From positions 3,906,001 to 3,970,000 of the forward strand of contig JAVTVJ010000068.1 of assembly GCA_034509425.1 (NCBI GenBank): DNA of 64,000 nt, written 5' to 3'. The notes under the pieces were generated by a model that worked only from the letters and a program-made list of their open reading frames with translations, was not told the DNA's origin and made no database searches. This document shows positions 1 through 13,607 of this stretch, piece after piece (positions within the stretch are counted from its first letter, which is position 1; each line of letters opens with the position of its first letter). The position numbers were made by a program, and so were the translations under genes. Source of the stretch: Eopsaltria australis. Lineage: Eukaryota; Chordata; Aves; Passeriformes; Petroicidae.

Positions 1-2857
1 GACTGACAGGCTTTATACATTTGCATTTGAATTAACCAGGCTGTCAGGCATTGATCATAGTTTCCCACTGTTAGGCTGACATTGTCAAAGATCGAAATGC
101 CCTGGTGCTCATGCAGCGAAACCTTCCTGAAGCAATGCTGTTTTTACAAGCACACAGCAGAGTAAGTGTAAAATGTAATTGGAGTTTACAGGCAGCATCT
201 TTACTTTAAGCACCTCGGATTATGTGGATTCTAGAACTGGAGAACTGCATCAGTGCCTGCCAGCCAGAGCTGCCTGAAGTCCTGTGGTGGGAGTGACAGT
301 GTAGTGAGATATGTGGAGTGACATTACACAGGAGATTAGGTGGCTTACGGTGGTAAAACCAGCTGCAAGCAGCAGGATTGCAGTCATGTGGGACACCTGC
401 AATGAGGATGTTAGCTTTGGAAATGTTGACCTCAGTGCCTTGGGTGGAGGGATGGATGCAGGAATGCTGCAGAACTCCCAGCTCTGCTGGGTCACTTGGA
501 ATGCATCACAAACACAACTTCTGATGTTCCTCTGAACTCATATGACAGTTTGTTTATCTAAGAAATAAAACTTCCAAACAACACTCCTAAAAAAAGCAGC
601 GGTGCAAGGAAAGAAGCAAATCCAGAATATTTGCAAATACACTTTTAAAGATGCAAAATTCTTTGTTTAGTGGACTCATCTGTTCTGTGATTTAGATGTC
701 TCCAGTCCCTACTATTAATATCACCTACAATAGCACAGGAGGTGTAATATCTGTGTGTCAATTCATTTGTTTTATTTTACAATCACTGGTTTAGATCTCC
801 ACTAAAGGACTAAGGGAAGAATGCCACCCTAATAAAAAGCTATGAAAAGTCTACCCGGATTTCCACTTAATTGATTTACAGAGTGACAGCTTTTTTTTAA
901 ATACCATCAGTTGTAAAGTGCCAAGTCCATAGTGGTTATGAGTATATTCTGAGCATGTATTCATGAAATTCCTTCAGGTCACTAAGGCACTATTTTGGAG
1001 CATTTTACTGTGCAGCTCCAGGAAATTTTGAGGGGGTGACAGGAAAGCCACTCTGTACTACCAAGACACCCTCTAAACTAGTTAATGCAAGTCAGCAGAA
1101 TGATACCCCACATGGAGAGTTTGGATCCACTGCTGTGATTATCTCATCGGTCCCTCCAAGCCAGGGAAAAAAACTGGAGGAACTTTGGGCCCCAGCCCAA
1201 AGCCTTCCCTCACACTGAAGCACCAGGCAGCCCCATCTCCACCCTTGCCACTGGCACAGTGTCTGTGTTGCTGCCCTTTCCATGCTGATGGATGCAGGGT
1301 GATATACATCTCCTTCAGCTGACCTACAAGAGTCTTAGCTCCTGGTTGCTGGCCAGTGTCAATATAATATAAACACTCTTTACACCCTTAGTTTTAGCTC
1401 TCATTTCCTCAGCCCCTGAATCCATCTGCACCAAGGGCAACTGATCAAACAGCACAAACTTTCTGAATATCTTGATTAACCAGAGCAGATGGCCAAAACA
1501 CAATAGATGCACTTCTATAACCAGGAAGATTAGAGCTCCCATTTATAGCAGTGGGACTGATTCAGCGGAAATCTGAGTTTAGAGTCAGTGCTAATGTGCT
1601 GGAGACTGTCAATATTTAAGCAATCGAAAGGAAGAAAAGTTGGATTACCTATTGTTTACATTTCAGTAAAACCTAAAACCCCCAATCAGTTGTCATGGTC
1701 TCATAGTACGAGGTGCTGTACACACTGTTATTAAGGAGAGCAACTGGCTGCGGAGAATTTGCTGGCTGTGTGTCCCAGCAGTGGGCTGGGATTTCACCAT
1801 TGCTGCAGGGAGAGGAGCTTATGGTGGACCCATCAGTTCATGTCTTACTATTTGATGTTCAGATGTGGACAACAGCCTGGCTGAGAAGAGTAGGAGGGAG
1901 TTGAGCTGAAAAAGGAGATGCATGTACAACCACACTGTGAAGCTTTGCTCATAGATAGCCCTTGGAATAACCTGTTTTCCTTTGTTTTGGAAACAGACTT
2001 CACCACGGTCCTATGGAGTCCCCTCACCTTGTTTTTCAGCAGTTTGACACCCTGGTGTCCACCTCACCCCATACAGTCTAGGACACCGTGGGCCATGATC
2101 TCCTGCCCATAGCAGGCTCTGCAATCCCCCCACACAATGTCTGCTGCATAGGATCTTAGGCAGGGCAAGGGCTTTCAAAATCCCTGTGACATGGGGTAAA
2201 AAACAGGGACAGTCCATGGGCCCCTCACATGAAGGGCATCCCAGCAGCAGGCCAATTGCTATGCTGTACAGAAAAGCAGAAGGCTGGAGATGCCTTGCAG
2301 AAACTCCCCTCTTGATGCCAGGCTAGTGATCAGTTTAACTGGACTGCAGAAGACTGTGGAGCATCAAAGGGAGAAACTGTCAGGGCTCTGCTCATCCTGT
2401 CCTCACTTGCCCTCTGGCCACAGTCAGTCTCTGCAGCTCCCTGGGAAGGCAGGACGGAAAACAGTACCATGACACCCTGAGGGAAAAAAATGATTCTTCA
2501 CACCTTCAGGCAACCCTGAAGCATGAGAGTGAGACATGAATGTTCAAATGAGCTGGGAGAACCAGAGATGTGGATGCAGGACTAGGAGATACCGCACTAG
2601 CCATCAACTAAGAAGTATTTCTTCCCCACACCTGTGCACAGAGGCTACTGAATATCTCATAGAATTTGGACTAAAACAAATCTTTCTAGTGACATGAGGC
2701 TGCTTTCTGAGTATTCAGACTAAAGGCGCATATATCACCCTGCCCCCTCTCATGTGTCTGGTGCTCTGTTACCCTCTCTGCTTAGAATTTATGTCATGTT
2801 TCAAATTGAAATTCATCTGACCTCTAATCACTGCATAATAACCTAACTCACAGCAAA

Positions 2858-3252
2858 CCTGAGAGAGTTGGGATTGTTTAGTCTGGAGAAGAAAAGGTTC
2901 TGGGGACACCTTATTGCAGCCTTTCAATACTTAAAAGGGCTTTTAAGAAAGACAGAGGGGAATTTTTTACCAAGGTCTGTAATGGACAAGGGCAATTGTT
3001 TTAAGCTGAAAGACTGGGTTTAAGTTAGGAATAAGGAAAATATTTTTAATGATGAGGGTTGTGAGGCACTGGAGGGAGCTTGCCAGAGAAGTGGTGGGTA
3101 CCCCACCTCTCAAAGTGTTCAAGGCCAGGTTGGATAGGTCTTTGAGCAGCTTGACTTAGCTGAAGATGCCCTTGCTTATTGCGGGAGCAGGTTGGGCTTG
3201 TTGATCCTTTAAAGGACCCCTCCCAACCAAGCTATTCTATGGCTCTATGATT
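2858..3252 (+). mobile_element. CR1 LINE fragment, 5'-truncated, with 3' end
   Basis: The sequence follows the CR1 3' region: GAGAGAGTTGGGATTGTTTA, then a 'ccttattgcagcctttcaatac' type stretch, then GTGTTCAAGGCCAGGTTGGA. It ends with the CR1 terminal motif (CTATTCTATGGCTCTATGATT). CR1 is the main LINE family of birds and its copies are usually cut short at the 5' end, as here. No coding part remains. Confidence 0.9.
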
Positions 3253-3599
3253 AGAGCAGCCAAGGATAGCAATAGATTGTTCAGCCCCTACATGCTGCTG
3301 AAGGTTCATATAGTGGTGATGATCTCTTATGACACCTATGTTTACTGAAGCCACAGAAAAGCATCATATAACTGGCTTAGCTTTATATTGAATTACACTA
3401 AAGCCATCACACAATGAGAATCCCACAGGATATCTCATTTTGTCACATGCAGAAGAGTCGCTCTGATGTCTTCTCTTGTCTCTTCTTTCCTTAACAGAGC
3501 ACTAACTTTTTGCATCTCCTGCTCACTTGGCTCCTGTATATACTATTTTACACATAACTGAGTTAAAATGGTTTCTTTTAGACTATGGCCATTTACCCC

Positions 3600-4790
3600 A
3601 ATGACTCTACAACATTCTCAGTCTGGTTAGCCACTGTGTCATCTGCACACTTCTCCAGTAAAGTTTTATAGCCTGCTCAAGGCAGCTGATATGCACAATA
3701 AATAACACTGCAGCTAGAGCAAGTTCCCAGGACTCAGGCTATGAATGGTTCCACACAATGCTTTTTACCACCATGCTTGATGCCCTGCTAGGGGAGCATG
3801 GGGCTCAGGGTCCCCACCTGGAACCCGCCCCCTTCCCACGCCAGGAGTCCTAATTTTAAGCCTTGTCCTGTGGGAGTGGGACAGGGATTGCATGGATAGA
3901 GGGAGGGAGGACCACATGTACCCTGCTTCACACGTGCATGTCTACGTGCACTGTCACCCATGCCAACATGCCCATGAACGCTGCAGCCCCTCTGTGTGCC
4001 AGCATGGCCCACATCCTATTTACATCCCCTATCATATTGTGACAAGATAAAAAACCCAGACATCTGCTGTGCGTTAAACAAGATAGACTTATCTTAATTA
4101 TCACCTGTTAGCAGGATTAACCTATCTCTTTTTCTCTCTACAACTGGCCTTGGGCAGCCCAAATATTTGCAATTTCCTTGGTCACACCATCCAGTTTCTC
4201 TGAACATCACATCTTTGAAGCCAGTTCTCCACTTCTGAGGAAACTCACCACTTTTTCAAGATTTGTAAAAAAATTAACACCAGTTGTTCCTCAGCTGGTT
4301 CCTTTAGTACTCCTAGGTGTAAATTATTCAGGCCTGCTGCTGTGAAATTAGTTTGTGTTAGCAGATCTTTAACACAACTCACAAGTTTTCTCCTTTGTCT
4401 GTAGTACTGCACACACAGTATAGTACCACATATATCTGCTACTCATTTGGTCCTGAAGATGAATATCAGGTTATTGCTGTTCACTTTGTCTCATCATTGT
4501 TCATATGCTCACCATTTATGTGTATGCCTGACTTATTGATTTTTTTTATTCCTGATGTATATAAAAATGCACATTTGTCTGTTACAGACTGACCTTTGAT
4601 AATTTGTTGGCTCCTTCAGCTTCCCTTATCAGTCACCAACATTTTAAAACTCCGATACTTGCTGTCATTTACTTTTACTTTTTTTCCCATCTGTTGCATA
4701 TTGATTTTTTTAATAACTTCTTTGAGGTTTTAGCATGACTCCTTTTCTGTTATCCAGGCAGCTTTTTGCCCTGCTTTTTTCATGGCAAGT
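3600..4790 (-). mobile_element. Old, decayed CR1-like LINE segment (reverse orientation)
   Basis: Patches read on the minus strand resemble the coding part of ancient CR1 elements of reptiles and birds. Examples on the + strand are GTGTCATCTGCACACTTCTC near 3638, CACCAGTTGTTCCTCAGCTG near 4279 and the stretch near 4600-4780. It is heavily mutated, and the interval 3780-4080 does not obviously fit. The edges are approximate. Confidence 0.45.
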
Positions 4791-4923
4791 GGGGAGACCA
4801 AGGGACCAAGTTGGAAGTCAGCAACTAATGTATGGTTAATGTTTTCCCTTTACATTTGTGTTCTCAGTCAGTTGATTTGAAAGCTTCTATTAACCTTGGG
4901 GAATTTGCTTCTCTAAAGTTAAC

Positions 4924-5056
4924 AGAGTCATAGAACCATAGAGTGGTTTGGGTTGGAAGAGACCTTAATGATCATCTACTTTCAACCCTCGCGGAGCAGG
5001 CAGGAACACCTTGCAGTAGACCAGGTTGCCCAGAGGCTCATCCAACCTGGCCTTGG
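4924..5056 (-). mobile_element. Short CR1 LINE 3' fragment (reverse orientation)
   Basis: The stretch starts with the reverse complement of the CR1 3' end (AGTCATAGAACCATAGAGTG, GGTTTGGGTTGGAAGAGACC) and runs to CCAACCTGGCCTTGG. It is about 130 bp of a typical bird CR1 tail. Confidence 0.9.
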
Positions 5057-5779
5057 TTCTAAATGCATATAACTTTTTATTCTATTTACACATAATTAAT
5101 GTAAGCTGCTGTAGCTTCTGAAAGTGCTAATCTTCTGGTTAAGGATGAGCTCTTCTTTCTCTGTCAAAACAAGGTACAATATTGATTTACTGTACATCAC
5201 AGACAGGACTTTTTGTGTTGAGAAAATGCCATTTTTAGAAACTCTAATGAATTTCTATAACTGGCTCTGTGGGATATGCAGGAGTTAGGCTACCTGCTTA
5301 GATTACTCAGTGATGCTGTCTTTCTGCATCAAAGGTGTTGCTTTCAGGAGAAATAAGGCAACTTCTCTAGTTAAATGAGGTATCCATATCTGAAGCCCCA
5401 ACTTTAGTTGCCCTGGTCGGAGTTTGGGCCTCAAGCATGCAGATCCCCCACTCCCAAGCTGCTAACATCCCTGGAGACTTGGGCTGAGGCAGCAAAGCCT
5501 TGGAGGGAAAACCTCCCTGGGACTTGCTCCTTCTCCTGCCTGGTGGCTCTGGTGCCAGCACCAGTTCTCCCAGCTGCGCTCCAGACGCTCACCACACTGC
5601 AGCCTCAACACCAGCATGTGTTCTGGTGCCACATGGCATGAGCAGGCACATCCCTCTGGCTGTACCCAGGCACTGAGCACACTGATATGTGTGCAGTGCT
5701 TAGCTGGTGCTGGGGAGCTGTGTGTGGGAGCTTGCTGGTTTTGAAGTTTAAGGATGTTTCCAAACGGTGCCCTGGAGGA

Positions 5780-6361
5780 CATCAGGCCCAGCATTGCCAG
5801 CCAGGCAAGGGAGGGGATTGTCCCTCTCTGCTCTGCACTGGGGTGGCTTCACCTCAAGTGCTGGGGGCAGTTCTGGGCACCACAATATAAGAAAGATATT
5901 AAACTATTAGAGAGTGTCCAGAGGAGGGCCATGAGGATGATGAAGGGCCTTGAGGGGAAGCCATGAGGACTGGCTGAGAGCACTTGGCCTGTTCAGCCTG
6001 GAGGAGATTGAGGGGAGACCTCATTGCAGTTACAACTTCCTTGTGAGGGGAAGAGGAGGGGCAAGCACTGATCTCTTCTCTCTGGTGACCAGTGACAGGA
6101 CCCAAGGGAATGGCCTGAAGTTGTGTAAGAAAAGGTTTAGGTTGGCTATTAGGAAAAGGTTCTTCACCCAAAGGGTGGTTGGGCACTGGAACAGGCTCCC
6201 CAGGGTAGTGGTTGCAGCACCAAGTCTGACAGAGCTTGAGAAGTGTTTGGACAATGCTCTCAGTCCCATGGTGTGACTCTTAGGGTGTCCTGTGCAGGGC
6301 GAGGAGTTGGACTCAGTGACCCTTGTGAGTCCCTTCTATCTCAGCATATTATGTGGTTCTT
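5780..6361 (+). mobile_element. CR1 LINE fragment with 3' UTR
   Basis: CR1 3' sequence of about 580 bp: GTGTCCAGAGGAGGGCCATG, GCCTGTTCAGCCTGGAGGAG, GGGCACTGGAACAGGCTCCC, and an end at CAGCATATTATGTGGTTCT. The several short open frames across it are chance frames in this element, not genes. Confidence 0.92.
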
Positions 6362-9300
6362 TAAATGACTGGGGCCCATCCCTGCTTCAGACAGCAGGTC
6401 TCACATTAGTTTGCAAAGAACTGAGAAGCTGACCCCAGTGAAATCTTTAACTTGTCATCGAGCTGAAGATCACTTTTTGGGAATAAATACCCTGGGTGCA
6501 AAGGGAGTTTTTCTGATAAGAAAAGCATCGTCCATGGGACTCACACTATTTCTTGCAGTAACCTTTTAATCCATTGTTTTTCATATGTATAGTTAATTTC
6601 TGAAATATTTTAGTCTGTGGATGGTTGTGATTAGGAATAACGCATTCACTATCAAATGATTAGTGTTTAAGCTGTCCTTCCCCAGTATGTAGTGCAGTTC
6701 AGTGGTCTCTAAAACAGTCTCAATTCTGAATTTAGGCATTCCTGGACTGAAATTCTGATTTATCCATATTCCAGGATAATGTAGCAGTATGCAGGTATAT
6801 AGATTGAATTTTGAACATATGCTTTAGAAGTAAGAACTGTGCCACTTCCATCAATGCCTCCTTTTTCTTTTCATTTAAATGTTAATAAAAAGAGAAAGTC
6901 AGAAGTACCTGCCAATGTATTTAAGATTTGCCCATTAGAGATGTCTTTGTGCCCATATGCAATTTACTAAAGATTTTAATAACAGATGTTCACTCAAGAA
7001 TCATGCATAATAATGATAATCTTAACTAAGTATGCAGAAAGCAGATAGACCCAGAATAGGTTGTCGGAGTGTGTTGATGGGTTAGACAGTCTAGCAATTT
7101 TGTGGATTTACTGAATTGTCTTCAGGGCTATAAATATTCATAACATCCATGGTGGAAACAATAAAGAAAGTTTGTGGCATTGCATTTCTCATAAATTTCT
7201 TGGGATATTTAGTAGGACTCTTTTCTTGCTTTCCAGGTGGAGCTTCACACTCAACAGGGCTCCATCTTCTTCACTTATGTTGTTTTTCCATAGCATCAAT
7301 TTTTCTTTGTTGCCTGAGGCTTTTTTGCATGGTAATTGAGCCAGTCCTTCATAATATGTGGACAAAACAATAATGTGCTGCTAGTAGAACATAATTACAA
7401 AATCTTAATGAAAGGATTTTTGTTTGGCCTATTCTCAGGCCAGGACCAGGCCAGTGTGCACACGTTAACCTTACAAATGGGAACAGATGATTGGGGATCA
7501 GAGGGACTGCAAATTGCAATTTTCTCACTATATCAGTTACAAGTGGGAACAGAAGAAGTATGGGGGACATGCTGACCGAGGGGCAGTTCTTCCATCATTA
7601 CCACAAGAAGTCGTGGCAATTTCAGGAGCTCATTTTCTAGAACTGGGAAGAACTCAGTGTTTTCACTTCTCAGCAATTTACATGACTGTTTCTGTAAGAC
7701 AGTCCATTCCAGCCAATCCCAGCTTTTTTTTCATTTAAATTTGAGATTCAAATTAGCTCAACTTCTCAAAATAGCTCAGTTTAAACAAATTCAAAACTTT
7801 GTAAATGGATTTCAGAGAGAAAACAGAAAGTGGCAATATGTCACATCTTTCCACCAGCCTGATTCAATCTAAACAGTGGGACTGGTAATGAAGCAATGGT
7901 GGGCAAGGCTTCTGAAATCTTGTTTGAACAGATTTTAATATACTTGGTTTTTAAAACATTATACAAATTCAGGAGTAGTGCACAGGATCTTTTTATGTAA
8001 ATGATGTAGTAACAGGTGATACTACTTGGAGGAAACTTTCCTTGACATTTAAGTACTCCTGAAAATTCATTTTGGAGGGGCAGTGTCCCTTTTCTCTGGA
8101 GGAAGGCTTTTTTTTTTCTCTTACATTTCTTGTAAGGGTGAGGTTAAGCTGCAGAAAGATGGATGTGCTTGGAAGGACTGAGATAGAAAAAGGCTGAACC
8201 CTTTTCTGTGGCAGAGCCTCTTTCAGCCATTTTCTCTCCCTACACTCCTGGGTCATCTACATTAGCTTTCCTTGCTGACATAAGGGAAGGGAGAAAGGCA
8301 TTAATACAAAGCAATCATAGAAGAGGAGAACAAGCTGAGGCTGCCTACAGCACCAGCTTCTCCACACACAATAAAGCTACTTCCCTAAAAACAAACAAAA
8401 AAACCCCCAGAAACTTAGATATATGGAGCTAAATTAATTTAAAATTCCAGGGAAACTCTGATTTTCCTCCCCATGCATTAGTCGTTTTAATTTAATTTTT
8501 GTGGCTGTTATAGCAGGCATAAATAAGTGGCTGAAGTTGAAGGAAGCACTGAGGCTGCAGTCTTTATGGATAAGGTCCTTTCTTCCCCAGAGAGCAAAAT
8601 CGCAGCCCTTCTATGTTTAGAAATGTATAGGCAGTATGACTTTGAAGGCAAAGCCTGTTTGTGCTTCACGTGGCTCAGCTGAGGAGCGCAAATATGGATA
8701 AAGTATTTTTGCACCAACAGAGAAACTACACCTAGGAAACATGACATGTATTTGGGGCCATATTTTAGTTGGTGTCTTTGGGCAGTATATCTCTAACTGT
8801 CTTTTTCATGCTACAGCTACCTCTGTGTTTATATTTGAAGCTGCAGCTTTGGGGCTAAGTGCATGGTATTAACCAATGTTTGCATACTCCAAGCTTTAGA
8901 GTACATTAGGTGATGCTATCATTAGTTACACTATAATTAACGCAGGGACAATGACACAGTTTTCCTGTTTCCCTGGCATAGTAACCTCAGTGGGAAAAGT
9001 ATTTACCACAGAAAGACCTTGGATGTGCCACATTTTAGTGTTTTATGATCATTTCAGTAGTTTCAGTTGTGAGAAACAATTATTCAATAAGCATGATAGA
9101 GATCCTAAGGGATGTGTAAAAGACATTTTCAAGGATTCAATGGAGGTGCACATGCTTTGTGGGCTCCTACCAATCCACAATGAATTTTGGGGATTAGGTT
9201 AAGGTGATCAGATGTTCTGGGTTGAAGCCACACAATCATCAGCTTTCTCCTGGAGGCTTGGAGACTGCCCTGGAGAACAGGTACAGCACCAGAGTCACTG

Positions 9301-12300
9301 TGGCTGGTGGGGAGAATTTCCTTGGTGGGGGAATCCTCACCACAGTGCCTCATGAATTACAATTATATTAAGCACACTTAGGTTAGCCAAATGAGTAATT
9401 TCTTTTTGAGGGCTTCTTTGAGTGAGACTGCAAGACAAGGAGCTGCCTGGCATCCATCCTGGCTGGGAGGTCATTGGCAGCTGCAGTGTATGCAGCAGGT
9501 TGCGACTTCACAAATGGGAACAGAGAAATTCAAAGCCTGAGCAGTAGTAAAGGTCAGCATCTCTTTCGTATTTCCAATCAGAACAGCAAACCCAGCCATT
9601 TTCATCTGGGCTGTTTAGCATGAGTTCTTGACTGTGTCTTTTTTTTATTCAACTGAATCTTCAGAAGGCATATTTTTAAATTTTGGCCTTTATTGCAGTG
9701 CATGAATTGTACCTCTGGTTTTTAGGCTTATTCAAAAATTTCTTTGAAAGCTGATAGGGAAAGGAGTTTAGCTGAAAAGAATATATATATTTCAAACAAG
9801 AATTAGAGACTGAATGTGTGAGCAGCAGAGGGGATCAGTGCAAGGCCATGTCTAGATCTACTGCAGACAGCTGAGCGTGCAATGTGACGCATACTCTCAG
9901 AGTCCATGTTACTACCTGGGTTAAAAATAATGCCATGATAAGATCTTTGTATGAAAGCTGCATGAGGTCCATGGCTCCTCTAAGGTGTGTAGGTATATTC
10001 ACCAATGTCCCCTTCAAAGTGGATTGAAATATTCACATGCTGGATGTTAAATACCAGGAGGGTTCCTTGCCTCAGGCGAACTCATTGGAAAACAAATCGC
10101 AGGGGACAAAGCTGTGGAAAGCTTGAAATATTATTTGACATACAAACTGGAAATACACATGCTGAAAAGCAGAACGAGCTGCTGCTCAAATCCAGTCTAC
10201 CTTGATGAAGTTCTGAAGAAATGTCAAATAAATTATATAACCCAGGCTTGACCCTGCCAGGAAAAGTGGTGTGGAAAAGTAAAGTCATTTCTTAGCCCCA
10301 CTCAGAAGCCAACTAAGAGATGCAGCTTTATCACACCCTGAGCACCAGCAACAGGAAAATCTAGTGGTGTCTCAGCCCAAACACCTGCCTGGGGGGCCAG
10401 TCCCTCATGTGTAGCCCCCATCCCCGGTGCCCTTACCAAGAGCAGCCCCTGCAGCTGCTGTCCAGAGCCCGAGGTGGCGCGGCAGAGGAGAGCTGCTGAA
10501 ACAAACTGGGAGAGACCCACTGACACATCAGCAACCTGACTGGAAATGGGGATTCCTGCCAGATCAGTACTGATCAGTCACACATCAATAGTTGGAGACT
10601 AACTGACATTACTGGAGATTTCTGAATGAATTAACCCACAATCAAGGAAGTCATGCAGATAGTCAGCCAGATAATTTTGATTGTCAGGCTATTAAGAAAA
10701 CATCTACCTATGTTTCTGCACCTAAGAATTTATATTTTCAAAATCTGTTTTCTAGCTTTGTTTCTTCTGTTTTATCTTTCTGTTCTTTCACCCCCATGTT
10801 TTGGGTCTACACTGAACCCCTTGCAAGCAAAACCTCTCTCAGATCTTCTCTTACATCTGCTGTAGGAGGCTTTAAAAAGGAACTAAATGCTTAGTAATCA
10901 GTGCCAGCATTCCTAAACATTCTAATTATGTTCTGTCCAAATTAAACTGTTTTTAAATGCCTTCTCTAATTAAAATGTACTAATAACTTGAAATGAAGTA
11001 ATTTTCTGCCCCCCAACTCTGTTAATGTTAATAAAATTAAACAGTTTCTCTGTATTCTTTAACTTGTCCATGTTCCTGGAAAATAATACTGGAAAATATT
11101 CTCTCAGCTGTCTATATTTTGTAAGAAAATCCCTGAAATAATCGTACTAACATGTCATGTTAATATACAGTAAACATCTGCAGAAAGACCTTTGAATCAA
11201 CTAAATCTGCTAATACCTTGGTATATTACTAATTTCCCTTCACATTTCTCTTCTTTAAGGTTTACTGAAGACTTTCAGTGAGCTAGTGTTTCTGTCAATA
11301 ATCCGTATCTTGTCAATGAGACTATAAATTGAGCTATTTCAATACCACTCCTTTAGTAATCTGCCCAGCACTTCTGTTTTATGACCACAATAGCCAGAGC
11401 ATCGTATTTGTTTAAAAGCCGTGACGTTCTTCACCTGAGTTTATGATCTGGTGCTGAAGATTGTGCTTTGTGGTATGACACCACTTCATCCCCAGTTTTT
11501 AGAATGCAAGTTAAAGAGGTGCTAAGCAAGCCTTAAAAATACTATGTCTGGCCACTGCAGCTGGACTAAAGGGGAGCTGCAGAGCTTGGGGAATAAGTGG
11601 TTAAACAGCAAACTACTGAACATAGTAGTTTGTAGTGCATGAAAGGAAAAGTCCTCTACACAAAACATCTGTAGGAAGAAATACCTGCAAATAACAAAAT
11701 GTCCAGATACAGTCTTCATAAAAATATGTAACTGTGTATGTAGTTATGCATACATCAATATACATACATATAAATGTGTATGTATCTAAAATACATACAG
11801 AGCTATGCAGACACACATATACCTATGTGGAGGGTAAGTTAGGTATGCTGAGCAGGATGTTGCATATAATCAGAAGTTGAATACCTGCTTACCCTGCAAA
11901 TAAAGCAATTACCCAGTTAGAACAGTGCAGGAGGGATGGGCTCCTCGTTCAAATGTTGAGCTTTAGGATAATGCAGGCTGTAGCAGGTGGGGAGTCATGG
12001 AGTGTCTGTGGAGCATGGGTTTGTGCTGCTGCATGAAGGGGCCCTGGGTGCTGCCTGGACTCAGGCAGTGTTCTGCTCACTGCCTCTGCTCCCACCCCAG
12101 TGCCCAGTTCAGCTGTCTGAAAGATCCAGGATGCTGGAAGGAGCTTAGAAATGGACTCTGGAGCAGCTGATGGGGATGTACCCTGCCATGCCAGAAGAGG
12201 GCTGGGACAGCCCAGGATCCAGGACACTGATCCGCAGGGAGCAGTGACCAAGGGGGCACCTAATACACCAAGGGCACAGTGAGGCAGATCCTGGAAGAAA

Positions 12301-13255
12301 TACCCAAGAGTTTGTAACTGTCATAATAATGACCCCACATGCTAATATGTGAAACCCATAGATACTCCTTTCTAATTACCTTTTTTTCCTTCTACCATGT
12401 TCCTTAAATGCATATGTGAGTTGTGGTGTACTTACAGTGTCAAATCCTGCCAGAGCAGGGCTCCAGCATATATAAAGCTCTGATGTTTTCCATTCCTCTC
12501 ATTACACAGACCAATTTCAAATAGGTTTAATTCTTTGATATTCTTGGATTCTAACGTACAATTTTCTGAAAGGCTGAAATCATGAAAGAGAAAATTTCAA
12601 ATAAAAAGCCATGTCTACGTATCTAGAATAGCAAGCAATAATGGTGGTTTTTTCTGCATATAACTCAATTAGCAGTTCTGGCTACTTAACCTGAATGCAT
12701 TGAGTTAGGGAAAACTCTTGCCAGCTGTACCACCAAACAGCGATTAAACAGGCAACATGCTCTTTGTAGCTTGAGAAAAAATAAGATTTGCCTTGCAGGA
12801 GGACCAGTATACTCACAGCTTGAAAAATATGGCAAAATCTCAGTCCGGTTTCCTTCAACACTATTCTGTGAAGGGGTGTAAGCTGCTGTACACTTTCAAA
12901 GAGAAATCTATGATTGCACTTCCTGTCTTAATGCTATGTGGACACATATTGATGTCATTAATATTAATTAACCTGTTAATGTCAGGGAGCCCTGTGTTTT
13001 GTCAGGTCAATTACAAATTAAATGAACTCATAATCAATACACATGAAACTGAATGAACCGATGACAGGTGGCTCTGGTTTAAAATGAGAAATCTATAGAA
13101 AACATTGAAATTTAAAACACCAGAAAAAATCCAGTCTTGAGTAATTAATTATTTTGTCTGGGTTTTTATTTCTGAATGGAAGGGAAAAGCAGGAATACTA
13201 TGCTTGAATGTTGAGGTCAATAAACTATTTCCTTTTTTTTGTTTTTTTTTTTTAG

Positions 13256-13607
13256 GTATAAAGCTATAGTAAGACCAATGGAGATCCAAGCATCCCATGC
13301 ACTGATGAAGATTTGTGTGAGAGCTGCTATAATCTGGATTGTATCCATGTTGCTTGCCATCCCTGAAGCAGTATTTTCAGATCTGCACCCTTTCCATGAC
13401 AAAGGGACTAATAAAACCTTTATCAGCTGTGCTCCTTACCCTCATTCCGATGGGCTGCATCCCAAAATTCACTCAATGGCATCATTTCTCATATTTTATA
13501 TTATTCCCCTATCTGTCATTTCAGTGTATTATTATTTTATTGCTAAGAATTTGATCCGGAGTGCTTACAACATCCCCGTGGAAGGAAATGTGCATGTGAG
13601 GAAACAG
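13256..13607 (+). CDS. GRPR: Gastrin-releasing peptide receptor (bombesin receptor BB2), coding exon 2 (partial gene)
   Basis: Internal coding exon of 352 nt. It follows a long T-rich tract and an AG at 13254-13255, and is followed by a GT donor at 13608. The first base completes a split Arg codon (intron phase 2), giving R-YKAIVRP, the end of the DRY motif at the bottom of TM3. Then come TM4 ([16 protein letters not shown]), extracellular loop 2 with an N-glycosylation sequon (NKT) and the disulphide Cys in [10 protein letters not shown]5 ([18 protein letters not shown]) and the start of intracellular loop 3, ending RKQ. The residues fit GRPR better than the paralogues NMBR and BRS3, for example VFSDLHPFH and [15 protein letters not shown] is a Gq-coupled plasma-membrane receptor for GRP and bombesin. 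Intron positions in the DRY motif and in loop 3 are typical of this receptor family. The exon with TM1-TM3 is not in the window, so the gene is partial here. Confidence 0.96.

Larger units (their letters stand above)
1..13255 (+). other. GRPR: GRPR intron 1 (3' part), no exon seen
   Basis: No open frame in this stretch resembles the first GRPR exon (TM1-TM3, ending in SADR), so it is read as intron. It contains four CR1 fragments listed separately. Elsewhere (1-2857, 5057-5779, 6362-13255) I see no gene, only AT-rich unique sequence, a small GC-rich patch near 10370-10500 and an imperfect TATG/CATA-rich tract near 11727-11825. The last 23 bases before the acceptor are almost all T, a strong polypyrimidine tract. 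Confidence 0.75.

Noticed and set aside
5462..6276. Several 80-110-residue frames on both strands
   Set aside because: The part from about 5780 lies in a CR1 3' UTR. The part before it shows no recognisable protein.
10370..10500. A small GC-rich patch as a possible promoter or CpG island
   Set aside because: It is too short and CpG-poor, with no TATA, exon or transcript evidence.
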